Shown: positions 1 through 10,695 of the stretch, piece by piece
How the letters are laid out: each line of letters begins with the position of its first letter
Numbering within the stretch: position 1 is the stretch's first letter
Assembly: GCF_015832195.1 (NCBI RefSeq)
Contig: NC_052026.1
Span: forward strand, 13,813,619-13,877,618
Source of the DNA: Motacilla alba alba
Lineage: Eukaryota; Chordata; Aves; Passeriformes; Motacillidae
Direction of reading: 5' to 3'
DNA: 64,000 bases
Translations under genes and position numbers: made by a program
The notes under the pieces: model-generated
Databases searched by the model: none
Told to the model about the DNA's origin: nothing
The model's input: the letters and a program-made list of their open reading frames with translations, nothing else

Positions 1-3000
1 ATGTGTTGCTGACTGAAGAGCAGTAAAAAGCAAGGAGAGCTTGCCAGGGTAAAGCTGCCCACTTCTGGCCATGGGATGCTCTGGTTTTCTTGTACCACTC
101 ATAGTACCTGGTTTGCAGCTCAGAGAAGTGAGCAGACATGCCCTTGTTGATTCTGAAGGTTTGGCCATGCTTATACCTCTCTGCCACACCGAGTGCCTCA
201 TCTCTGTTGGCTGGCTTAGTCTTTCATTAAAATATTAACAAAAAATGGGGCCTTTCTTGTGGTAAGTGCTGGTTTCATATGTATCCTATTTTTTGCATCA
301 CTGGACACCAGGCTGAAACTTCCAAGATCAAAGCAGCACAGAATGAATCTGAAAATCTTTCTGTCTGCTCAGATTTGCCATCCTGCCATCAGCCTGGGAA
401 GCCCAGGATGAACCCTCGCTTCAGCTGGTGCAACCAGCCATTGATTTGAATGGAATCAAATGGCTCAGCTGAAGAGAAGACTTTCATGTGCTCCTCCTGG
501 ACACTGGTGGATGGAGTAAAGGGGAGTCTCCAAGGGGCCTTATGGTCCCCTGCAATGGGTCTCTCTGCTGTGGCTGGATGGTGGTTTGCATGCTGCAGAG
601 AAGGAAAGCTGCTGGAGTTCTGATGACCTTAGCTAGGTGTCCACCTTGAGCTTTGCAGCCTGTGTTAGGTGTGGCAGAGGCTTCCTGAGCAGGTTCCTTC
701 GGGAGGATACCTTCCCTGAGGCTGCTTGTCAGATTTCAGTGCCTCCCAACAAAACCCCAGCATTGCTGAGCCTCCAACATGGCTAAAGGATGTGGGTTAT
801 TTGCTGTCTGTTGTCATCTTGCTGAATACATTTACCTTTTGAACAAGGTCCCTCTCATATGCTCAGGAGGCTGGTATGCAGGCCCGTTAATGGATCAAGG
901 GGAAAAATGCCTGTGGATGTATTCTCCTTTGTGTTTGGGCTTATAACCACCCACGTTTTGGCATACATCCCTTCTGTGCACAAAGATCTTTTAGAAATTG
1001 CTAGTTAAATCTCCACCCTCCTTTGATATGTATGGAAATAATGGGACACGTGAGACTGTTTTCTGTTTGGAAAAAAAAAATCTATAAAGGGAGTAGCTTT
1101 AAAAGCCTGTGTTCACCCCTTTCTAACTCGGGAGTTTAATGAAAGAAATGCCCTGAATTTATGACTGATTTACTTAGCTTTCCGGGAGGCATGCATTTAG
1201 TGCTGCATCCAAACATAGGGGAAATGTTTTCATCTGAATCTGTCCCAGGTTTGCTGCTTAGGGGCAGGAGGAGAACTTGAGCACACATGTCTGTTCCCCA
1301 GTGAACTCAGTCTTGGAACAAATCTTGGTCCCCCTGACCAGGAACACTTCTCCCTTCTTCAGCACAGACTGATGGATCTTGGAGTGGCCCACGGCTGAGC
1401 TGGCATAACCATGGGTATCTCTGAGCTGCCTGCTGTGTCCTTCTGGCTCATCCTTCCTCACAGCCTCTTCCTAAGAGGCATCTGATGGCTGCTGCTGGGT
1501 GCTTTCTCCTATCAATGGTGTGCAGGGATGTGCTCCTCCAAGGTCTGCACTTACTGTGTTCTCATGTGCTCAGCCATGCCCTCCTGGAATTGCAGCTCTG
1601 CTTCAGAGCAGTTTTTGTCCCCCTCTGACATAGCAGGACTCATATTTCACGAGCACATGGTAACACAGCGTGTTTAAGGCCAAAAGGAACTATGGCTCAT
1701 CTGTTATGGGATATTGGGACTGTAGAGTGTCACCTAGCTTCCATATGGAGTCTGGAGCTCTTTAACTAAAAGAGGATAATTTTTCTGTGGCATCCACCCT
1801 CTGTTATGGAGATTGCAAGATATGGAGAATCCACCAGTCTCCATGGGAGTCTGTCCAGCAGCTCACACACCTTGCAAAAGGAAGGGGTGAGATCTGAACG
1901 TGAGTCCAGAATGTGTGCAACACTGGCACAGAACTAATACTCTCAGCACTGACCCCATGAAGATCGTTTTTGGCACTCATCAGCTGGCCTGATGAAGGAT
2001 TATCATTTTCTTTTTGAGCACAGGCGGCTGCCCATCTGTTGTAAGATGCCCCCAGATGGGTGTCTGAACACAAGGGGTTGGCTATGGCCTAATGCCTCTG
2101 ACTAAAAGGTGTTAAAATGAGCTGACCTGTTTGGTGAAGAATTTACTTAGGGTATTTTATAGCTAGCTATTATAAAAAAATCTTTCCTCTGCCTGGAGTG
2201 CCCTGTTAGTTAGTACCCATCAGGCAGAAATAAGAAAGGGCACAACATGCTGCTGCTTGGGTTTGTTTGCCAGATGGATGCCAATGCCTGAACTTGAGAG
2301 CAGAGCAAATCCTACCACTAATAATGGGGTGCATGAGCTCAAGCAATTTCTTTTGTTCCATAGCAGAGAAAAAGGTTTTTAGTGCATTTGTAGACTGAGC
2401 CCTATAAAGAATGGGAGTTGGCTGCAATGTCTCAAGACTTGTACAGAAGTAGCCTGTGAAATTCTTGGCTCTGACTGTGATATCTAACAGGATTTAGCAA
2501 GCCTTGTCTGGGCCTGTTGTAGGAACATGACACTTGGAATGTGGAGGTCCCTGGCTGGACTGTGGCACACGGTGCCACTGGCAGAGTGTTGGTGCCCAAG
2601 GCAGGGCAGCCTGTGCAGGCTGGCAGCAGAGGAGAGCTCCAGGTGGTCTCGAGGAGGTGGGAAGGTGCACATGGCTAACGTTGGGCAGTGAAACCTTGGC
2701 TGCCAGCACTCACACTCTTCCAGCATGAGTCTGTTGCTGGGAAGGTTGTTCTGAAAGCACCCAAAGCTTTGCAGCACACAGAGTACAACCTGTTTAATTA
2801 ATTTCATTGTTAGAGCTATGCCAGTGATATTTAAAAAAAATAAAAATCTGTGCTTAGACAGTTATTTCAGATTAAGGACTTAATCCCTTGATTAAACTAA
2901 ACCAAAATAAGCTGGTGTCCAGCTGTATGATGGTGTTTTATACACAGCTCTTCTCATCCACTTGCAGGCCCTTGTTTCAGTTGAAAGATGTCTGTTTAAG

Positions 3001-4593
3001 GACAGGGCTTTGATCTGTTCACTCAGCTGCCCTTTAAACACCTATATCATCTCCTTGATCTATTTCTGATAGAAAGTAACTGGTCTTTGAGACCAGGGCT
3101 CGTTTGTTGCTATGTATAAAAGATCTATCTCCTGCTCAGTACATTGAGAACTCATTAGGGAGCAAGACATGTCCCTGTGAGGAAATGCTTCATTTCCCAG
3201 TTCTTCCCCACTCTGACTAAAAGACAACTTTCTTGGATTGTGGGTCACCCCCACTTTGGCCTCTTTAATCTTCAGCAGTTGTCAGCAGCTTTTCTGATGT
3301 GTTGGATGTTGCACAGACAAAGGTAAAAGTTACAATCTCTTCTCCAGAAAAGCTGGAGTACAAAAACCTGGAGGGTAGAGAGAAGTAAGGTGAATTAGGG
3401 GGAAGGTGCTGTATTAGACCCAAGTAAGCGGGGTCTTGGGCTGGGGAGCAGGCTCAGGCGACCAGTCGTGTCACCTGTGTTAGGCTACCTGCAGTGTGGT
3501 GCAGAGCCAGGGATGTACTTGAACCAGGCTGCCTCTGCTGCCTGCTATTCCCTGCCTTTTGCTCCAGCACAAGGACAGCATTGGTGTAGTTGAGCGCTCC
3601 AAAGCTCAAAGCTCGAAGGAGGTCATGCTTCACTTTCAAAGGAATCTGGGGTGTCCCCCCTTGAGTGAAAACAAACCAAGCCTGAGCTTGGAGAGATAAC
3701 CCAGCTTTGGGCCTGCCTTTCCCCAGCTGCGCACGCCCAGACCTACAGCATGCGCAGAACAGGGACCTCGGAGCTGAAAAGCAAATACATCATTTTTCCC
3801 TTTGTTTAATTAAATGAGAGATCATGAGTTAATCGCTTCCAAGCGCTTGTTTTCCTGCAGTGCCTGGAATGATAATCCTGTGTGCTGCCCAGTAGGAGCT
3901 GCTTTGGCTGCCACAGCCGCGTCAACATGGAGTAGGGCTGAGAGAACAGAGGGAGGCATCTGGAATTGATTCTCTGGGCTCCGTCTGCAGAGCACCACTC
4001 CCTGCAAAGCTGTAGGAGCTGGTTTATCCACAGGCTACGGAGCAGTCCTGCCTGCCTCAGTGTAGGGGAGCTGAGCCAGGCTACAGCCATGCCCTCTGCA
4101 AGAGATGCCATGGTGGCATGCAGAAAGCAGCTTGCTTTTGGAGGTACAGCCCTTCAGCAAAGCTGGCCTGGCTGAGACTGCAAACACTTGCCTCCCAAGT
4201 GGAACTGGGTGCTGTGCTTTTCTCCCTGAAAAGCCTAAAACAATAGCCCAAAGAGCAGGTAGAGCTGTTCCTGGTTATCTCACAGGAAGGTGGTGTAATT
4301 ACAGGAGTTGGAATGCCTACCTCTATAGCTGCACCTCTTAATAATACATTATTTTATCCAGAGGAAGGCAGGGTGCCGAAGGCAGGCGCCCTCTTCTCAG
4401 CCTCCCCCTGAGCCTCAGAGCAAGCAGTAGAGGGGGGAGCTGGCACTTGCTCTGGGAAGATTTTTCTCTCTTGAACTCATTGCCGCTGTGATTAGAACAG
4501 CTCAGGAAATGGAGCTGGGAGGGTTCTCCTCTCTGCAGCAATGGAGTGGGAAATCTCAAATTTTGTCAGAAAAACAAGCCTTCTTTTTAGCCA

Positions 4594-4621
4594 GAGACAT
4601 TTCTGAACACAGAAATGTCTC
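4594..4621. repeat. Perfect inverted repeat, 12-bp arms, 4-base loop
   Basis: The arms gagacatttctg and cagaaatgtctc are exact reverse complements around the loop aaca. The structure could fold as a DNA or RNA hairpin. No element boundaries or target duplications are evident around it. Confidence 0.9.
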
Positions 4622-7044
4622 CTTTATTTAAAGGGAAAGCAGTCTGTCTTTCAGCTCTGTGTCAGAAAGTGGAAAGGCTTCATGGAAAGCCCAGAGGTCT
4701 GTTTTTACTGGAAATGAGGTTTCTCACGTCAGCTGAGATCTGAGCAGCCCCAGCCAAGTGGTGCAGCACAGCAGCCTTTGCTGGCGGAGGGACCAGCTAA
4801 CCCGGCCCTGCTCAGCGCCTGCTGTGAGCTCCTTTTCCCCATGTCCCAAAGCTGGCTGGGAGCCACGGGCAGGCGCTCTGTTGTGCTGCTTGGAGCTCTG
4901 CCTCTCCCCAGTTTTGCTATTATTTCTACTTTCCAGTCTGGGGTGTGGGAGGGTTGGGTCATTCCTTCCCCTCACCTTTGCACACTCTGGTCTCTCCTGC
5001 CCTGTCTTTGCACTGTGTCTTGGCACCTGGGCAAGAGGGGACAAATGTGTGCGTGCAGGACGTGGCCACGCTCTGGGCAGCTGGCAGAAGAAGGAAAAAG
5101 TTGCGGGAGCTCTGGCAGGGTCTCCCTGCTGAGCGGGAGCCCAGTGCTCCATGACTCAGAGCTGGGTGTACCACGGGCACCACTTGCTGGGCTCTGCTCC
5201 ACTGCCCAGCTACGCTCCGTGCTCTGCCAAGCCGTGGCAAGCTCTGGATTGAACTGGGGCACTTTGGCACATGTAGTTTCATTCTCTGGCAGCTCAAATG
5301 AGAGTGTAGGTTTGTGAAAGAAGAGCTGTAGGTTCTTTAACTAAATTCCTGTTGCGGGATGAATCCTCAGCATGTTACATGGGCCAGTCCAGCCTGCTGG
5401 AAAGGAGTGCTGTCTGCCATAAGTCATGGGTTAGTCAAACTGTTAGTCTGGTCTCCAAAGCAATCTTATTTAGTATTCTGCAGACAGCATCTGGGCTGTC
5501 ATCTGGGAAGATCTGTGCCTCTTCATATTCGTCTTGACCAAGACTCAGTACTTTGTAGGCAAAATGAGCAAAGTGCTTGGGTGAGTTGTAGGGAAAATGC
5601 TGCCAAGACTTTGCTGTCCCAGGTGGGTCCAGAAGCATTGCAGGCCTCCCCTGCACTGATTTACATTGTCCTGAGCCGCTTGGGTTGCTGTCTCTTGCTT
5701 GAAGAGCACAGATATTCTGATGCTGTGTGAAGTGTGTGTAGACCTGGGGATGACTTCTCTGCTCCCCAGGCAGGCTGACGTTTTGTTCTCCAAACCTGGA
5801 GGAGGTTCTCCAGGGTTCAGACTTAACTGGTGAGCAGTAGGTCCTGAAGAGGAAGAAGTTCAGTCCTGAGTAAGAAAGAAATGTACAATGACAGGAGTTC
5901 CCAGTGGCTGGAGCTGCTGTATTGCTCTCCTTATGCCCACAAACATCGGCAGAAAATTCCATCTGTGCACCTAGAAAAGCCTAAGAAGCTCCTGGATACT
6001 CCAGATGCCTCATGGCAGGCTCCTCTTCCAACCTGCAGTGTCTGCTTGCACCAGAAGTAGATGTGTCCCCTGAGCAGGTTTGCAACAGCTGCTGGGCTGC
6101 TCTTCTGCCCAGGCACTCACAGGTTCATTTCTGACTGACTCCTGGTTCTTGCTGCAGTTTGTGATGGAGTGGGGCTCTAAGGGCTCAGCAGCAGAGCTTT
6201 GCCACAACTGTCTTTATTGTTCTATTTGTCACAGCATGTGTGGCTCCTGTGATATGCAGGGGAAAGAGGGCAGCCCACTTACCCACTGTTCAGACTGAAG
6301 CCCTCTGCCAGTTGCGAAGTCCTCCTAGGTTCTCACTGCTCCCCTGGCCTCCTGGGTGGGACCATGCTAGGTGGTTCCTGTCATATGGCTCATCCCATGG
6401 AGCCCAGCCCAGCCCTGTGGGGCGCTTTCCTCTTCTGTCCCTGTGCTCCAGCCCCTGCAGCTGGCTCTCAGCTGAGCAGCAGTGAAAGCCAGTTTGGCCG
6501 GACATGACCTTAACCTGGGCTTTATTTAGCGCCTTGATTTATAGAGGAGTTATTTTAAAAGCATGTTTCTCTTTTGGGAGGTGTGGTGGAGTGCTGGCAG
6601 TGAGCTGGAGTTTATAGGTCTTCCCGTGCTATTGACAAAGAATCACTTGAATCCCAAGACTCCTTTTGCTTGCTGAGATGCTCTCTGGCTTGCTTGGAAA
6701 GTGCTCCTGTTGGTGTTTGTGCCCAGTGGCTGAGAAGGAGCACATGTCCAGGACCTTTCTTGTGAGAGGGATGTGGCAACAGTGTTGAAAGCAGGGAAGC
6801 TTGAAATGTGCAGCCCCTGAAGGAGGCTGTTTTTTTTCAGCAGGCTCCTGTGCCAGGCTCTGCCAGCTCTTGGGGATCACTGTGGGCTGGTTGTAGTGGA
6901 AATGTGCCGGGGCAGGAGTGCTCCCTCCATGGACTCTTTTAGGTTTAGCTTGCTCTCCTCCTCTCCAGGTGTTGTTCACTTATCCTGGGTCACAAAAGTT
7001 TCTCCTTGTGCCTGCTGGAGGTTACATTGCCTATTTGAGATAAG

Positions 7045-7252
7045 GGATGGAACCTCTGGAACAAGTTGCCCAGAGATTTTGGAGTCTCCTTCTCTGGAGA
7101 TATTCAAAAGCTGTCTGGAGTAACATGCTCTAGGGGACCCTGCAGGGGTCTAGGGGACTCCTAGTATGGTCTGGGGCAATCTGGAGCAGGGAAGTTGGAC
7201 AAGATGACCTCTAATGGTCCCTCCATTACTCATTCTATGATTCCATGATGTA
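7045..7252 (+). mobile_element. CR1 retroposon 3' end (5'-truncated)
   Basis: The sequence matches the 3' end of avian CR1: ggaacaagttgcccagag, ctccttctctggagatattc, then gttggacaagatgacctc, finishing cattctatgattccatgatg. Copies truncated at the 5' end and lacking a poly-A tail are typical of CR1. Substitutions and a small internal duplication near 7130-7165 suggest an old insertion. It carries no coding function. Confidence 0.88.
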
Positions 7253-8671
7253 GGTGAGATGGGCTCTAGACTTGGTTTATCAGCCTCAGGACCACAGGGC
7301 ACTATCCTTTCTCTGGTTTGTATGAGTTCCCCGTGCCTGCAAACCACGTCTCCTCCACGTGCATGGCAGCTGGCCCTGCTGGCAGGCTGGATGTGTGAGG
7401 CTGCCCATCTGTGCTCTGGCATTCCACAGCAGGACCATGAGGCCTCTTGTAGTCCTGGCTGAGGTGCTTTCCTCCAGCCCCTCTGCAGTCTGAGAATTAA
7501 TGCAAATAAGCAGTCCTATCCCTCGGATTGTGTGCTGGGTTAATGAGTCCCCTACTGAAGGAGAATCTGTTGCTGTTGGAAGCTCCAAGCTCTGCCATGG
7601 TTCTACCCTCTGTATTTTCAAGGTGGCTTCTGAGGCACTGCCATGTTTCACCCTCCTTCCAGGCAGGAGCTATCCCTGGGGGACCATCCTGGGTGGGAGC
7701 ACTGAAGAGCAGTGTCACCTCCACGTTCATCTGCGGCACACGGAGGCTGCCATGCTCTGTAGCCTCGTTCTGTAGCCTCCCAAGGATGCTGCTGCTACAA
7801 TCCAATGCAGCACAGTGAGATGTGGGAATCTACTCGCTGTTTGGGGGTTTCCTGCAGAATTAGCAGAGATTGGTGCAAACATCTCTTCCTACCAAAGGGT
7901 AGTGGTTGAAACCTTCTCTCTATCCCTTAGAAATCTACACAGCTATCATGGCTTTGTGGTATAATCTAGCCAGAGGGAGATAAAACCTCTGTGCTCGAGA
8001 GTGCAGTCAGCACTGCACTCTGCAATGCTACAGGCTATGGTTATTTTGTGTTTTACTAAAGGAAGGATAATGTACGACCTGGTTTATTTTAACCATATAA
8101 AGGATTTTTGATTTGGTGCCAATGTTAATAATTGTTTTGTGAAGGCTAAGGCAGGAGGAATGGTGTGAGAACCTTAGAGCGATGCACTGACTCATGTGCA
8201 AATATTTTGACTTCTTTGTTTTATTTGCAACAGTGAACTCAACAAATTTATTTTGGGGAGGGATTGATATCTGAAAGAATTTTGCTCAAGCAGGGCTTGG
8301 GGACAGAAGATGGTGCAGAACAAAGCTAGTTTTGACTGATGTTTTGAACTTGTAGGCTGTGGGGGGTCAGAGGAAGATTGTCAAACGCTGCCAGCAGCAA
8401 TGCTACTGTGATAGTGTCCATGAAGGTGACTGATGGGGAGGGAGAGCACCTGTGTGAAGGCCAGTTCTATCTGACAAGGTCACAGGCACTTGCTGGGACA
8501 GCTTGGTATCAACAGAGGTTATTGTTTTTCTGAGTGGAAAGTAAATAGTTTAAAACAGCCTTCTCCTCCTATTTAGAACTGGGTTAAATGCTCATCCTCT
8601 AGAATTCAGCACTTGGGAGTGTGCACATAGGGCTCTTGCTTTTGGAATTCTTGGCTGAAGAATACTGGATT

Positions 8672-8706
8672 AAGTATTCCAACTCAGGATAATCTATGAT
8701 TCTATG
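8672..8706 (+). mobile_element. CR1 3' tail remnant
   Basis: The stretch attccaactcaggataatc followed by tatgattctatg resembles the last ~35 bases of CR1. Nothing recognisable of the element remains upstream, so this is a short, old remnant. Confidence 0.4.
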
Positions 8707-8836
8707 CATATAAAAAATAGCTCCTTAACCTTTGTTTATCTAGTTACATTGGCCTTGAGTATTGCAGGAGGTAGCTGGCCTCTCAGAAAAGGTGTGGACA
8801 CTTTAGGAGCCTGCTGCCATCCATCTAGCTTTGCTT

Positions 8837-8866
8837 ATGCTGACATCAGGAGAAAGAGCAGAAAAG
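8837..8866 (+). CDS. PLEKHG4B: Candidate initiator exon (weak)
   Basis: An ATG opens a ten-codon frame, MLTSGERAEK, that ends in AAAAG followed by a good donor, gtaagg, in phase 0. That is the phase needed by the exon at 10498. PLEKHG4B proteins begin with only a short peptide before the conserved block, so a tiny first coding exon is expected. Against it: the context before the ATG is poor (C at -3), the site is not in a CpG island, and the peptide is not one I recognise. I listed the other gtaag-type donors upstream of 10498 and none closes an ATG frame in phase 0. Confidence 0.22.
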
Positions 8867-10056
8867 GTAAGGAAGCGGTACTGTCCCACAGGCAGTGTGT
8901 GGTTTGCCTGTCACCGTAGTTCTGCCAGCTCATTGCAGGCAGGGATTGTGGAGGCATCACCTGGGTGTCCTCACCTCTCCTGTGCAGTCCCACAGGCTGT
9001 CCTACAAGGTGGCTTTGCATCAGAGCAGGGAGTTTATGTTGTGCTTAAACACCCAACCCTTTAAAGGAGGAACCTGGAGATTGGTAAGCTGCGAGAGATG
9101 GGAAGGCTTGTGTGAGGAGCATCACCTCTGCTGGGCTGCAGGTCAGTTCAGGCTTGCTCTGAGACTGTTGAACTTTCTCAGGCTGGTGGAGGCATCCTCA
9201 GAGATGTGCTGAAATGGATGGAAGCAGTGAAACCATTTGTTTCCTCCTGATCCCCTTGTTCTACTGTTCCCCGGTTGTGGCGTAAGCTGTTGTGGCACTG
9301 CTTTGTTTAACTTTCTCTCCCAATCTTGCTGTGGGACTGAAGTGTATTTTCAGGCATGTTTATGTAGTTGTTCCTGTTCTACAGGAGGCTGTAGAGCTTC
9401 TGCGTAAGCAGTTGAAGTGCTTTTCTTGTCTCTAGTGAAAGGAGGTGGATTTGGATCAGATGAAGATCTGGCCAGACACCTGAATAAACTTTCATTTCAT
9501 TTTGGAGCAAAACTTACTCCCACTGGCTGTAAGCTAGCCCAAGGGATCCCCTCTAGAACAGAAAAGAAAGGAGCGATCCTGATCCTCTCTCCAGATATGT
9601 ACAGCCTTATATTTTTTTAAATTGTTACTTTTTGGCAAGCTCTGTTGATTTACACCCATGCAATAACTCAGAATTAGGCCTCCAGCACTGGAATTGGTCC
9701 TGACACTATGGGCAGGCTCTGGCTGGCAGGTTCTCCCAAATGAAGGTGGATGCAGGCAAGCCATTGCCTCTGATCCCCCTGAACAGGCATCCTAGGTATC
9801 AACGGGTGTGCTCAGGGACCACAGGCAGCCCTGCTCGCACGCATTGTGTGAATCCTTGTGTGAGGCATCTCGCACTGCAGAAAACTCCTGGCTCCTGCAG
9901 TAGAGCCTTTCATGACAGGCAAACAGCTTTGGATAACGAGGAGTCGCACTGGTGAATGGCTTTCCACAGAACCAAACAGCTCTGGCACCTTGTCCTGTGC
10001 TGGGACTCCAGAGCACAGGAGGCTGAGGAGCTTCAGCCCACTGCAAGTGCCCTTAG

Positions 10057-10186
10057 CCCACCAAGGAGTGTCCCCAAAGCAGGGGGCCGGTGATGAGCCC
10101 ACCAAGGAGTGTCCCCAAAGCAGGGGGCCGGTGATGCGCCCACCAAGGAGTGTCCCCAAAGCAGGGGGCCGGTGATGCGCCCACCC
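10057..10186. repeat. 41-bp tandem repeat, about 3.1 copies
   Basis: Copies begin at 10057, 10098 and 10139, with a partial fourth at 10180. The unit starts cccaccaaggagtgtcccc and ends ggggccggtgatgcg. The copies are nearly identical (one visible change, gatgag/gatgcg), which implies recent expansion or homogenisation. The array forms the left edge of a CpG island. Confidence 0.95.
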
Positions 10187-10500
10187 CACGACTGTGTCGC
10201 TCACACGCGCTCACGTGCTGCGGTGTGGTCTAACAGCCGCCCCACCCCGCGCAGGCAGGAGAAGGACTTGCTGCGTAAGCAAAAGCTGGCAATTCTGTGC
10301 GCAGCACTCTGCGAGCACTCCGCTCCTGTTTTGGGAGAGCTTTTCGTGTTTACCCGCAATCGCTAGCGCCAAAAGAAGCTAGAAAGGACAGCGCTTGGCT
10401 CCTTTGATCTTCGTTCCTCCCGCGTTTGGAGATGGCTGCGCTCCTGGGCGTTGGGCAGATCGTGCCCTGGTCCCACTAACGCTTTCTCTCTCGGCAGGAC
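10170..10500. promoter_or_regulatory. CpG island abutting the first certain coding exon
   Basis: By hand count there are about 27 CpG dinucleotides in roughly 320 bases, close to the number expected from base composition, whereas the sequence on either side is strongly CpG-depleted. This indicates a germline-unmethylated island, usually a promoter. No TATA box is evident. It sits directly upstream of the coding exon at 10498 but contains no ATG that can be spliced in phase to it, so it may be an internal promoter or part of a 5' untranslated region. Confidence 0.6.
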
Positions 10501-10695
10501 TCGGAATCACTGGACGGCTGCATTCAGAGTACGTTATCAGCACTCTACCCTCCGTTTGAGGCTACCGCAGCCACTGTTCTGTGCCAAGTTTTTGATGTGG
10601 TGGAGAAGACGTACCGTGGGGATGGACTGCACTACCTCATAGACTTCCTGATTCCAGCCAAGCACATCCTGCAGTGCATTCAGCAGGATGCCTGT
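10498..10695 (+). CDS. PLEKHG4B: PLEKHG4B exon: start of conserved N-terminal block
   Basis: The exon is 198 nt, 66 codons, phase 0 at both ends. It follows the acceptor ctctctcggcag and precedes the donor gtgagt. The peptide begins [10 protein letters not shown] and contains the [10 protein letters not shown] and [10 protein letters not shown] blocks that mark the PLEKHG4B N-terminus. Reading upstream in frame reaches a TAA at 10477 with no ATG, so the exon must be spliced to an earlier one carrying the start codon. It lies at the 3' edge of a CpG island. Confidence 0.88.

Larger units (their letters stand above)
1..10056. other. Upstream non-coding region
   Basis: No exon can be supported here apart from the weak candidate at 8837. 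Open frames are short and overlap on both strands, and the overlapping frames at 4724-5317 track local GC enrichment. The region holds a perfect hairpin (4594), a CR1 copy (7045) and a CR1 tail (8672). It may be intergenic, or intron 1 if the start exon lies further left. Confidence 0.6.

Noticed and set aside
4724..5317. Overlapping open frames of 112-179 codons on both strands
   Set aside because: They overlap in many frames in a GC-enriched stretch with few stops, have no flanking splice logic, and show no recognisable domain.
9417..9620. Plus-strand frame with GGGFGSDEDLARHLNKLSF, preceded by an acceptor-like tctctag
   Set aside because: The sequence after the acceptor starts TGA in one frame, no donor follows in a sensible phase, and the peptide matches nothing in PLEKHG4B.
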